In this document: piece by piece, positions 36,274-45,594 of the stretch
Numbering within the stretch: position 1 is the stretch's first letter
How the letters are laid out: every line of letters starts with the position of its first letter
NCBI GenBank assembly: GCA_027578815.1
Contig: JANBTH010000037.1
Location: 1-49,071 of the forward strand
From: Coemansia sp. RSA 1804
Lineage: Eukaryota > Kickxellomycota > Kickxellomycetes > Kickxellales > Kickxellaceae
Length of the DNA: 49,071 nt
Direction: 5' to 3'
The notes under the pieces: generated by a model
The model's database searches: none
What the model saw: only the letters and a program-made list of their open reading frames with translations
What the model was told of the DNA's origin: nothing
Position numbers and translations under genes: made by a program

Positions 36274-38643
36274 ATGGTGCGCAGAGACAGAGCCACGCAG
36301 CTTCTCAACAACCTGCCTCAGCTGCAAAACCTTATCAAACGTGATCCGCCCTCATACCAAGAGGAGTTCCAGCAGCAGCTCCATCATTTTGAGGCATCCC
36401 TAGCCATCTTTGAACTAAAGCCCGAAGAGGAAGCAAAGGAATTTGGCGAGCTTATCAACTTTGTTGCACAAGTCGCAAAATGCTATCCAGAGCAGTGTTC
36501 GCAGTTTCCAACACAGATCATCAATCTTTTGCAGCGGCATTACCAGGTTCTCAACGCAGACCTGAGAAAGGCGGTCGTTCAGGCGCTGATTCTACTACGT
36601 AATCGCGGCGTTGTCGCAAATATTCACGTCATACCGCTGTTCTTTACTCTATTTAGGTGCCATGATAAAGCGCTTAGAAAGTTGCTGTACACCCATATCG
36701 TAAATGATGTCAAGCTGGCAAACAAGGGGAAGCACCGCAACCACAAGCTCAACAAGACGTTGCAGGGATTCATGTATACGATGCTGACAGCAGCAGATGC
36801 GCAGGACAAGCACGGCGAGGGTGCAATTGCAGCAAAGAAGAGTCTTGACGTGTGTATTGAGCTCTACCGCAAAAACATATGGACCGATGCAAAGGCAGTG
36901 AACGTCATTGTCCAAGCGTCCTTTTCGCCGATTACAAAGATTATGGTGACTGCAGTCCAGTTCTTCCTTAGTCCTCAAAAGAAGAGCAAGAATGGTGATG
37001 AGTCCGAGTCGGAGGCTGAGGAAGGCGAAAAGGCATCAATGAGTCGGAAAAACGTTCAACTGGTTCTTCACCAAAGTAAAATTAACAAGAAAACAAGGCA
37101 TCGCAAGCGACTTCTCGAAAAGGCAAACCGGGCTCGCAAGATAATCCAAGCCAGAGACGAGGGCACCATTGATGATAGCAATAGCATGAGTAAGAACAAG
37201 GGCCCGCCAGTGACATTCGACGTTTTAAGTCTGGTCCACGATCCTCAAGGGTTTGCTGAAAAACTTTTTGCCCGTGTTCACAACTCAGCAGTGGCAACCA
37301 AGCGCGGCGGAAGCACGGTTGATCGGTTCGAGGTTCGGCTGCTTCTTCTAAAGCTGGTATCGAGACTGGTCGGACACCATCAGCTACAGCTAATTCCCTT
37401 TTACCCTTTCCTTCAGCGCTATCTTCAGCCGCACCAGGTGGAGGTGACCCAAATCCTTGCTTTGCTAGCCACGGCTTCACATGCTTTCACGCCTCCCGAC
37501 GTACTGCAGCCACTTATACGCACGGTTGCAGACAACTTTGTGTCAGACCACTGTTCTCCTGAGGTGATGTGCGCGGGTCTCAACACGATCCGCGCAATCG
37601 CAGCCCGTCAGCCGCTCGCAATCGAGTCGGATCTGCTAAACGACCTCATCTTGTATCGCAAGCACAGGGACAGGGGCGTGATGATGGCAGCACGTAGTCT
37701 TCTTATGCTCTACCGCCAGTTAAATCCTGAAATGCTTCATCGTCGCGATAGAGGCCGTGAGGCGACACTGAATCTTCTTAATGGCAATGCAGAGAAGCCC
37801 CTACTCAGATTTGGCGAGGTTCGCGTGGCTGAAGGCGTTGATGGTGGTGAGCTACTTGAGGAGTATAGCGATGCTGACAATGGCAGTGAAAGCGACAATG
37901 GCAGCGACAGTGCTTGCTCCAGCGAAGAGGAGACACCACAGCAATTGGAAACCGGCTCAGAACTTGAGGCCACTGATGATGAGGCTTTAAGCAGTGATAC
38001 CGATAGCCTTGGCGAAGATGAGAATGAGCAATCTGATGTGGAAGGCGTGCTGAAAGAGGAAGAGAGCGCTGACAACTCCATAAAAACACCTAATCAAGGT
38101 GCTATCCGTGTGGATATGATCAGACCCTTGACTGATGAGGACTTTGCACGGATAAGCCGTCTTAAGAAGCTGAGGAGCTCTGGCAAACTTCATATCAAAG
38201 GGCGCAAGCGCAAAGCGGAGACTGACCTGCTCGAAGATGATAGCGACGATGACGATACAATGGCGTCTGCGCGTGTGGGTGATGGCGATGGCGACGGAGA
38301 CAGCGGTATGTCGGCATCGGATGAGGAAGATGAAAAGGAATATCTAGATGAGGGCGATATCCTTGGAGACTACCACACACGCCGCCGTCGCAGAAAGGCA
38401 ACATACGAAGAGCGCACGCAATCTATCATGGCTGGCCGCGAGGGTCGCGACAAGTTTGGCAGTAAGAAGGCAAAACGTGAGAAGGATGGGCGCAGCTTGT
38501 CCAACAAGGAGAAGCGCAAAACAAAGGACTTTAGGATGATATCGCACAAACGCAGTGTTGTTTCCAAAGGCAAGCGGAGTCTGGTTCAAAAGCGCCATGA
38601 GCTGCGCAAGCATGTCACCAAACAGAAGAAGAAGGGGTTCTAG
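36274..38643 (+). CDS. SDA1: SDA1, 60S ribosome biogenesis factor
   Basis: 789 residues, one exon. SDA1 is a nucleolar/nuclear protein that joins pre-60S particles and is required for their export. The N-terminus (NLPQLQNLIKRDPPSYQEEF, then KCYPEQCSQFP) and the SDA1/NUC130-type helical region over about 60-420 match the family, including DVLSLVHDPQGFAEKLFARV and RFEVRLLLLKLVSRLVGHHQ. A long acidic Ser/Asp/Glu stretch (about 525-620) and a second one near 650-700 are followed by a Lys/Arg-rich C-terminus that looks like a nucleolar signal (KRKTKDF, KRSLVQKRHELRKH). Length is close to yeast and human SDA1. Confidence 0.95.
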   Translation: MVRRDRATQLLNNLPQLQNLIKRDPPSYQEEFQQQLHHFEASLAIFELKPEEEAKEFGELINFVAQVAKCYPEQCSQFPTQIINLLQRHYQVLNADLRKAVVQALILLRNRGVVANIHVIPLFFTLFRCHDKALRKLLYTHIVNDVKLANKGKHRNHKLNKTLQGFMYTMLTAADAQDKHGEGAIAAKKSLDVCIELYRKNIWTDAKAVNVIVQASFSPITKIMVTAVQFFLSPQKKSKNGDESESEAEEGEKASMSRKNVQLVLHQSKINKKTRHRKRLLEKANRARKIIQARDEGTIDDSNSMSKNKGPPVTFDVLSLVHDPQGFAEKLFARVHNSAVATKRGGSTVDRFEVRLLLLKLVSRLVGHHQLQLIPFYPFLQRYLQPHQVEVTQILALLATASHAFTPPDVLQPLIRTVADNFVSDHCSPEVMCAGLNTIRAIAARQPLAIESDLLNDLILYRKHRDRGVMMAARSLLMLYRQLNPEMLHRRDRGREATLNLLNGNAEKPLLRFGEVRVAEGVDGGELLEEYSDADNGSESDNGSDSACSSEEETPQQLETGSELEATDDEALSSDTDSLGEDENEQSDVEGVLKEEESADNSIKTPNQGAIRVDMIRPLTDEDFARISRLKKLRSSGKLHIKGRKRKAETDLLEDDSDDDDTMASARVGDGDGDGDSGMSASDEEDEKEYLDEGDILGDYHTRRRRRKATYEERTQSIMAGREGRDKFGSKKAKREKDGRSLSNKEKRKTKDFRMISHKRSVVSKGKRSLVQKRHELRKHVTKQKKKGF

Positions 38644-38805
38644 AAATGCTGGAAACGACAAGCTGCTGTTTTTTTTATGCAAAAAAAAATTCTCTTGCTT
38701 CATTTTTCATTCACACGTAATCTTTTCCACATAAAAAAACTTTCTCGTCTTTTTCTCTTTTACAAGATAAACAGTCAATTGGAAGAGATTACAGCGTACA
38801 TCAAG

Positions 38806-40911
38806 ATGGATCAATCGCCTCTAAAAAGCAAGTCTGTCGAATTTGACATTTTTGGGTACATTCACAAAACGCGCCAGACGTACGGAATACGCGCCCAGGA
38901 TTATATGCGGTACCGCCGCTACTGCGCTCATCATCTTCGCAATGTACGCAAAGCAACAAAGCTGTCGCAGGGATCATCTACTTCGTACAAGCCAATAGTG
39001 GTGACTGCCGAAATTGTCTCTGAGGCAAAGCACATTGAGATACTTGTTTTGCAAACAGAGCGTGCGTGGGCATTTGCAATGGATCTCCGTGAGCTGCATT
39101 CGCGAACCGAAGAACCGCGGCAACACTATCATCTTGTTCGTCGACTGAGATCAGCATGTAAGGCAGGGCGGTACTTGGCTGATGTTGCCCATGCTGTTTG
39201 TGATCTCCAGACAGCCCTGGCCGCCTGGGCATACTGGCTTCAAATGCAAAGCCAGTTGAGGTTTGAGCTGGAGGAATGGGAAGCTGCGATGGATTCTGCT
39301 GTGTTTTCACGAGTCATCAGCGAGCAGCTGGCGGTTTTGGGAAGCTCTGAGCGCTATGCTCTGTGCCACGCGATGATTGAGGAGCTTGATCCAATTGTGC
39401 GTCTAGCGGCTTATCAGACAGGCATGAACGAGACTAATCGCTCTTCAGCCCTGATCCCTGCGTTGGCATCGCAGTGGTTTGAGTCAAGGATGAAGAGCAA
39501 CGCATTCCGAGTAGAAAAGCACATTCCTGGCTATGCGTTGATCACCACATCGCTTGAAACGCTTATGACTGACACCAGCAGTGAAGATACTCGCGGGGAG
39601 CTTGTGGATGCGGCCAATGCGAATAAGCTAGTATGGCGAGGCGGTGTCGTCGTATTTACCAACAAAGATATTGCCTCTTTGCTGAAAACCGCACAGGGCG
39701 CAGTTAGGGATTGCAGTGGCAGCGGTGATACGCAGCAGAGTCTAGTGGCTGTGGCGGCAGCAGACCCGGCAAGGTTGGAGCCAGTTATCTCTTCTTTCAG
39801 GCGGGTCAGAAAGGCAGCACGCCAGTGCTATGCAGATGGCGTATCAGCAGCAGCAAAGGTTGGATCTTCTGCCTCGGACAAGCTTCTGTCGCCATACGTT
39901 GCTATCCAGCTATACAGCACGTACATGCTGCATGCGGCTTTGGCGGCAAAAAGCATTGGTCGTGCGCAGGCACTTGCGAGCAACAACGACATGACGCTTG
40001 ATGATCTGGCACCAGCTTTCAGCAAGACAAGTGAACCCTGGATGGAAGATCACACTCGATCCTTTGGTGTCGGTGCAAAGAGCATGAAAGGCAAGGCCAT
40101 ACGCACGACCAACACGGCAGGCAAGAAAGGGAAAAGGGCACGGACGTTGCCAGAGCCGACAGAAATAGTCATACTCTACGACATGGCCGGGAAAAGCATG
40201 GGTCGCTTGAAGAACACCGTGGGGGAGCTCTTGAATAGGATCTCACCAGCAGTTGGGCGCACAGTTCAGGCATACAGCTTGATAGAGGAGATAAGCGCAG
40301 CCGAGGCATACTACGCTTGCGTTCGTGGCTATTACGCGGCAGCACTGCACGCACACGCTCCTCACAAGAAATACGTGGATGCACTAGCACTGCTGGACCA
40401 TGCACTTAACGAATCCATTCCAAAGGCACAGAAGCTGGCACTGGCGGTGTCGAAATCAGAGTCAGAGTCAACTGCAGCAGCATGGGAGCAGACGTTTGTG
40501 GTGACCAGCAGCGATCTGTCGCAGGTGAAGACTAGGCTTGAGGCAGCCACCGAAAAAGTGCGCGGTCTTTGTGCAGCCGCACCAGAAAAGGGCATTGCTG
40601 CATCTCGTCGTCAGGCAGCAAGAAAAAGCTGGTATGCAGAGCCAGGAGCCCGTCCAAGGATGGTTCCAAACGCAATGACAGGGTCGGCTAGCGACAAGAG
40701 CAAAGCTTCGCTGCCAGCATACATTCCTAACCTAGTGGATCTGTCAAGCCCGGCTTTTGGCGTGGTTCCGATGAAGCCGCTTTTCTACGATCTGGCCGCA
40801 CCTTCCACCGACTTTAACATGGATGCGATTGAGGAGAAGGCTGGAAAGCAGACAGCTAGCAGCGGAAGCAAACTGGGATCCATCATTGGCAGCCTGTGGA
40901 GCACGCGCTAG
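38806..40911 (+). CDS. SRP68: signal recognition particle subunit SRP68
   Basis: 701 residues. SRP68 binds SRP RNA and pairs with SRP72 in the S domain of the particle that targets ribosomes to the ER. The N-terminal RNA-binding domain begins with FDIFGYIHKTRQTYGIRAQD and RYRRYCAHHLRNVRK, then ERAWAFAMDLRELHS, RRLRSACKAG and LEAQAAYWLQM-like helices (about 10-200). The rest is helical with a Lys-rich loop at about 425-450 and ends near PLFYDLAAPSTDFN, which matches the SRP72-binding C-terminus of the family in position. It is a little longer than human SRP68. I chose ATG 38806 (MDQSPLKSKS) because the 43 codons upstream are T-rich leader. Only 162 bases separate it from SDA1. Confidence 0.93.
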   Translation: MDQSPLKSKSVEFDIFGYIHKTRQTYGIRAQDYMRYRRYCAHHLRNVRKATKLSQGSSTSYKPIVVTAEIVSEAKHIEILVLQTERAWAFAMDLRELHSRTEEPRQHYHLVRRLRSACKAGRYLADVAHAVCDLQTALAAWAYWLQMQSQLRFELEEWEAAMDSAVFSRVISEQLAVLGSSERYALCHAMIEELDPIVRLAAYQTGMNETNRSSALIPALASQWFESRMKSNAFRVEKHIPGYALITTSLETLMTDTSSEDTRGELVDAANANKLVWRGGVVVFTNKDIASLLKTAQGAVRDCSGSGDTQQSLVAVAAADPARLEPVISSFRRVRKAARQCYADGVSAAAKVGSSASDKLLSPYVAIQLYSTYMLHAALAAKSIGRAQALASNNDMTLDDLAPAFSKTSEPWMEDHTRSFGVGAKSMKGKAIRTTNTAGKKGKRARTLPEPTEIVILYDMAGKSMGRLKNTVGELLNRISPAVGRTVQAYSLIEEISAAEAYYACVRGYYAAALHAHAPHKKYVDALALLDHALNESIPKAQKLALAVSKSESESTAAAWEQTFVVTSSDLSQVKTRLEAATEKVRGLCAAAPEKGIAASRRQAARKSWYAEPGARPRMVPNAMTGSASDKSKASLPAYIPNLVDLSSPAFGVVPMKPLFYDLAAPSTDFNMDAIEEKAGKQTASSGSKLGSIIGSLWSTR

Positions 40912-41164
40912 ATGCGAATCAGGAGCGAAAAGCTTGTTCTGTTGTGTGGGGGATTCTTTTTGGCGCAAAAAGCAATATTAAAAATAAAAGTAAACAAAAG
41001 TTCACCATTCCTTCCCCCCAAGGCCATCAATGCTAGAGGGAGGGCGTTAGAGCCTCTTTCATTCGCTCACTCGAGTTTATTTATTTTATTTATTGATTTA
41101 TCTAATATAAATCGGGATTGATTTAAAGAATCGCAGACAGGTAGCACGTGTACAATACAATACA

Positions 41165-42610
41165 ATGTTCAGTCAGACGGCAACAGCAGCAGCTAAAAGA
41201 GAGACTGGAGGAGGCGATGGGTCAGCGGCACCAGAGGTGGTTAGACGATCGCGGTATCCGACGCGGCTGACAGTGTATAATGAGCCGCCGGAGCTGGAGG
41301 TGAGCATCGAGGAGTTTGAGGGGTTTGCTCTAGACAGACTGCAGGTGCTACGCGCGATAGAGGATGCGCAGCTAAGGGCTCGCGGCGAAGAAGATATGCG
41401 CAAGCGCGTAAACGAGGCACTGGAGAAGCACCTGTCGCTGCACACGAACAGATCAAAGGTGTCCCCGCGACAACTGGTTGCAGAGAGGCGCAAGGACCAT
41501 GTATCGCACTTTATTCTTCGGCTGGCATTTAGCCGAACCGAGGAACTGCGCGGGTGGTTTCTGCGGTACGAAAGCGCACTGCTCAAGCACCGGTTCAAGG
41601 AGGCGGATCTGGCGGAAAAGCAGGAGCTCCTTGCAGCAGCCAAACTTAGACTGGATCTGCTGTCACCTGCAGCAAAGGAGGAGCGGCTTGGAGAGGCAGC
41701 GCATTTCTACGCAGCACACGAACAGCTGTTTGAGGTGGAGTTTGAGCGGGTTCTGGACCTTGTGTCGCGTCTCCAGGTGGTATTGCAAGGCGGAAGGGCG
41801 TATGTTCCACAGAGCGAAGTGGTGGCACTGCTTCTCCACGAGTTTCGACAGACGCTGACACGGGCACTTGCGGTGTGCGCAAAGGCACTACCACAGATGG
41901 GTGAGGACGAGCGGCTGGTTCCAGTGCTGCAGAATCTCAGCAACCAAACAGCCAGATCAGAGTACCAGTCGACGGGCGTGGCGGGCGCAGTTTCGGCTGA
42001 TAGCGTTGACGCGCTGGGTGGCAACTTCCCGCTGTGTATGCAGCATCTTCACACGCAGCTGCTCAGAGACCACCATCTTCGCCACGGCGGAAGAATGCAG
42101 CTGGGGCTGTTTCTTAAGGGAATAGGGCTCGACATGCAGGAGGCGCTGGTGTATTGGCGCCGCGCCTTCAGTGCTATGACGGATGATCAGTTCCAGAAGG
42201 GCTATGCCTACAATATCAGGCACAACTACGGCCTGGAAGGCAAGCGTGCCAATTATTCGCCATACTCGTGCCACCGCATCATCACCACCAATGCGCCCGG
42301 CCCTGGCGACCACCACGGCTGCCCCTTTCGCCACTTTTCGTCAGAGCGTCTGCGAGCTGCGCTGCACAAGGACCATCTCACCGATTCCGAGGCGCGCGAC
42401 GTCACCGATCTCGCTGCCGCCGGCCATTGCCAGGTTGCATGTACGCGTCATCTCGAGACCGCCATCCAACGCCGCAGCCGCTCCACCCAGCCTGCTCATG
42501 TTAGCGCCATCACCAGCCCCAATCAGTTTTTTGACCTATGTGTTGCTGCTGCCAAGCCTGACAGCGCCCAGAACTCCGCCGCCCACTCCACGCTGCCGTC
42601 TGGCTCGTAG
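41165..42610 (+). CDS. PRI2: DNA primase large subunit
   Basis: 481 residues. PRI2 supports RNA primer synthesis with PRI1 in the polymerase alpha-primase complex. All four iron-sulfur cysteines are present: Cys291 (FPLCMQHLH), Cys369 (YSCHRII), Cys386 (GCPFRHF) and Cys426 (ACTRHLE), a spacing that matches human PRIM2. Other marks are SRYPTRLTVYNEPPELEVSI at the N-terminus, the SHFILRLAFSRTEELRGWFL block, and LFLKGIGLDMQEALVYWRRA with the YNIRHNYGLEG that contacts the primer template. The stop is followed by a Ser/Pro-rich short tail in family terms. Codon use is markedly G/C-ending. One exon; ATG 41165. Confidence 0.95.
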   Translation: MFSQTATAAAKRETGGGDGSAAPEVVRRSRYPTRLTVYNEPPELEVSIEEFEGFALDRLQVLRAIEDAQLRARGEEDMRKRVNEALEKHLSLHTNRSKVSPRQLVAERRKDHVSHFILRLAFSRTEELRGWFLRYESALLKHRFKEADLAEKQELLAAAKLRLDLLSPAAKEERLGEAAHFYAAHEQLFEVEFERVLDLVSRLQVVLQGGRAYVPQSEVVALLLHEFRQTLTRALAVCAKALPQMGEDERLVPVLQNLSNQTARSEYQSTGVAGAVSADSVDALGGNFPLCMQHLHTQLLRDHHLRHGGRMQLGLFLKGIGLDMQEALVYWRRAFSAMTDDQFQKGYAYNIRHNYGLEGKRANYSPYSCHRIITTNAPGPGDHHGCPFRHFSSERLRAALHKDHLTDSEARDVTDLAAAGHCQVACTRHLETAIQRRSRSTQPAHVSAITSPNQFFDLCVAAAKPDSAQNSAAHSTLPSGS

Positions 42611-43022
42611 CCGCTGCTCAACATTCATTTATATTTATATATTTGTCCTGATTTTATGTCCTTCAATGCCTTCTGGCTGTGCTGAGCAATAAATGGTTGA
42701 AGTCATAGTCTGCTGCTTCCGAATATGCGCTTGGCACCGCAGCTTGATTTATTGCCTATATTTCTTTTTTCCTTTCTTTCTGATGAACACAGCCCATAGG
42801 CGGAAAGCGACAACGGCGTGGCCTCGCATGCAAAATGTCAAAATTAACGGGGGGGAAGATGAGAAGATAGGAGGAGCTCTTCAAAGCTTGCCCCTTCTCT
42901 GCTTCTTTTCTTCCCTTTTTCCTTTTCCTTTCTTTTCTCTTTTTCCTTTGCGTTTGTGCATCCTTGCCAATTTAAATCTATTTTTCTTTGCTTTTACTTT
43001 TGCTTTCTGAATCCAGTTGACA
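42611..43022. other. intergenic PRI2-PEF1
   Basis: 412 bases between plus-strand genes. A very pyrimidine-rich run at about 42885-42960 precedes the PEF1 start and is a likely promoter or leader. No gene recognised. Confidence 0.45.
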
Positions 43023-45038
43023 ATGTACAACAACTATCGTGACGCTGACCCCAACCAGGGCAACTTCAACCGCCCTCCTCCCCAGCAAGGTGGCTACGGT
43101 CGTCCTCCTCCCCAGCAAGGCGGCTACGGCCGTCCTCCTCCTCAGCAAGGCGGCTATGGCGGCGGCGGATATGGTGCGTATTTAAAGCGCTGCCTTTAGA
43201 CGACACACCCATTTACCAAAGAATATTCTATACACTAATCCCTACCTTTTCTGTGCTTTCTTTCTGCTTCTCTCTTTTGCTAGACGGAGACGACGGCTTC
43301 TACCAGACGCGGCGCAGGTGGTTCGACGCTGTCGACCGGTATGTAGAAATGTTTGCAACCACTTGCTCGTTCTTCTTTAGACCTGCTTATATGCACGCTC
43401 AACAAGCATCCGTCGCATAATTACGTGCTTGGCTCCCGCATCCAACTTTGTTTTCTACTGCTGTCTATGCGTGTCAATTTCCTATTGTTTCTTTCTACTT
43501 GTTCTTCCTCATCTTGGATTTCTCCTGGACTTCTCCCACCATTGTTTCGACTGTTGCTCTTATAAAACCATCTGTACTAATCCCACATCATCAGACGACC
43601 ACACCACCTGGACTGCCATCTACAACTCTCCCTTTTTCCTATCCATCTCCGCTTGTAGTGACCGCAGCGGCCAGCTCGATGCAAGTGAGCTTCAGCAAGC
43701 TCTAGTTAACGGTATGCAACACTTTTATACGCCTTGCTTTCTTCTTTTCGTTGCCTCTGGTTTTCTGTTGCTAAATCCACTGTGTTTGTTGTATCTGGGT
43801 ACATGCTTACCTATCATGTTTTTGTTATGCCGTAGGTGACTGGAGTCACTTCAGCATTGAGACTGTGCGCCTCATGATCGGTATGTTTGACCGCGACCAC
43901 AGCGGTACCATCAACTTTGACGAATTCATCGGTCTGTGGAAGTACATTGAGGAGTGGAAGGGCTGCTTCCGCGCTTTCGACCGCGACAACTCTGGCACTA
44001 TTGATCGTGGAGAACTCCACCAAGCCCTGTCGGCATTCGGCTTCCGCATCTCTCCCCAGGTTGTTGATGCTCTGATCCGCAAATACGACATTCAAGGTAA
44101 GTCCCAGCCGTTGTCTTTGCATGCTATGTTGCGGTTGTGTATGTTTTTTTTTTGCGTGAGTCCTGACAACCACCCCCCAAACCCTTCATATTCTCTCTTG
44201 TTTCTGCGTTTTGTTTTCTGTGCATCCCATGTACCACTTTTTTACTTGTATCTTTTGTCATTGTTTTCATGTTCCCATCGCCGGGGCTTACCTCTTCTGT
44301 ACGACAATGAATGCCACTCGAGATGCGCATGTTTCTAATGATATTCGCCAAAGAATCGATCATTACTTTACTCGACAAACAACCACGCCAACCTTGTTCT
44401 ATTTGATTGTTATTTTATCTGTACCCTCGCGTAATCTATTTGTTTTTACTACTACTCATATGGACCTTTTATGGTAAGATATTTGTTGTTTGCCCGTGTT
44501 CGCGTACTTTTCTATTCTTAATGTTATTCACGCATGCTCATCTACTAAGTACTCTGCTTTTTTGCTGGCTTTGCTGCTTTAAACTTCACTATATAAACCA
44601 TGTCTTCTTCATTCTCCATATGTGTCGCATTACCCATGTTGCTTGCCATGTTGATGCCTTGTTGCTTTTACTAACACCAATAGAAGGACGTGTCAAATTG
44701 GTTAATAAAGGTCGTGGTGCCATCACCTTTGACAACTTTATTAACTCCTGCGTCACTATCCGCTCGCTGACGGACTCATTCCGTCGCCTGGATAATGACC
44801 AGGACGGCTGGATCAACCTCAACTATGACACTGTAAGTTTAAATCATTCTGCTCTTTTATCGTGCTTGCATCCTGCACATTTGTTGTTTCTGGGCACTGG
44901 CTCTATTTCTCTAATGGCTCTGCGTGTTCTCTGTCTGGCAATGAAAACTATCGCTTTCTATTTGTGTGTACTAATTTCTCTGCGCTTTCCTGGCACTAAA
45001 AATAGTACGTCTGTACCGTCATTGGTTTTATGACGTAA
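43023..45038 (+). CDS. PEF1: penta-EF-hand calcium-binding protein (PEF1/ALG-2 family)
   Basis: Six exons: 43023-43173, 43284-43338, 43659-43711, 43836-44096, 44711-44832 and 45006-45038, 224 residues. All phases agree. The N-terminus is a Pro/Gln/Gly/Tyr-rich tail with RPPPQQGGYG repeats. EF1 (DRDRSGQLDASE), EF2 (DRDHSGTINFDE) and EF3 (DRDNSGTIDRGE) are canonical calcium loops; EF4 (DIQGRGAITFDN) and EF5 (DNDQDGWINLNY) are degenerate, as usual in the family, where EF5 mediates dimerisation. Fungal Pef1 and animal ALG-2/peflin act in calcium-dependent trafficking and polar growth. Introns have donors GTGCGT, GTATGT, GTATGC, GTAAGT, GTAAGT; the 44710 acceptor is chosen because it restores the uninterrupted EF4 loop. 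The last exon encodes only YVCTVIGFMT. Confidence 0.92.
43071..43160 (+). repeat. three 30-bp tandem repeats in PEF1 exon 1
   Basis: Three units of 30 bp at 43071, 43101 and 43131 encode RPPPQQGGYG each time. They differ from each other at only a few third-position bases, so they are recent or kept alike. They make up most of the flexible N-terminal tail. Confidence 0.95.
43339..43658 (+). other. intron 2 of PEF1
   Basis: 320 bases, GTATGT...TTGTAG, in phase 2. Open frames inside are T-rich chance frames. Nothing else recognised. Confidence 0.85.
44097..44710 (+). other. intron 4 of PEF1
   Basis: 614 bases, GTAAGT...AAAG, with a perfect TACTAAC at 44669-44675. A second AG at 44682-44683 is only about 8 bases after the branch site and would add nine in-frame codons; the one at 44710 fits the family. 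No RNA gene recognised inside. Confidence 0.8.
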
Positions 45039-45594
45039 ATTTCTTTCTACGCAGAAGGAAAGATGGCTTGTGTCTTTTTTCTTGTTTGAATCTGATTCTG
45101 TAGTTCCTTCAGCTGGTGATTTCAAACAAGTAAAGCTACACAGCAACCACGGAAGCATTGGTCTGGGAGATTGGCCGCTCAAGCAACAACGGTTCTTGAC
45201 TGCCTTGGTTCGTTTGTCAACAGCCGCCGCCGCCGCCGCCGCTATCGTCGTCGTCGTCGTCGTAATCATCATCTCTACTTTTGTTTTCGCCGATGCGCTC
45301 TGCTCAACTTGGCTATTTAATTCAAATTATTATTTCCACGTTCTTCAGATTTTACCATCTTTCTATTATAATTTTCTTTATCTCTTCAGTTTTAATCAAG
45401 ATTATTATGCTCTTAATCATCACTTCTTGCACATTTCCTAGCCATCTTATACACGAAATGCCAAACAAATAATAATACGCGGGCCTTCTAGGCTTGCAAC
45501 TTGCATTCTATATATCACATATTATATAATTATATTTGTTTCTTTGTTCCCCACACAAAAACACGCACACAATGCCATCCATTTATTTTCCTTT
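45039..45594. other. intergenic between convergent PEF1 and four-TM gene
   Basis: 556 bases receiving the 3' ends of both neighbours. It holds a GCC run followed by a TCG run at about 45223-45262 and then AT-rich sequence. No coding sequence recognised. Confidence 0.5.
45223..45262. repeat. GCC/TCG trinucleotide repeat
   Basis: About seven GCC units are followed, after a short break, by about six TCG units. It lies in non-coding sequence between the stops of convergent genes. Confidence 0.9.
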
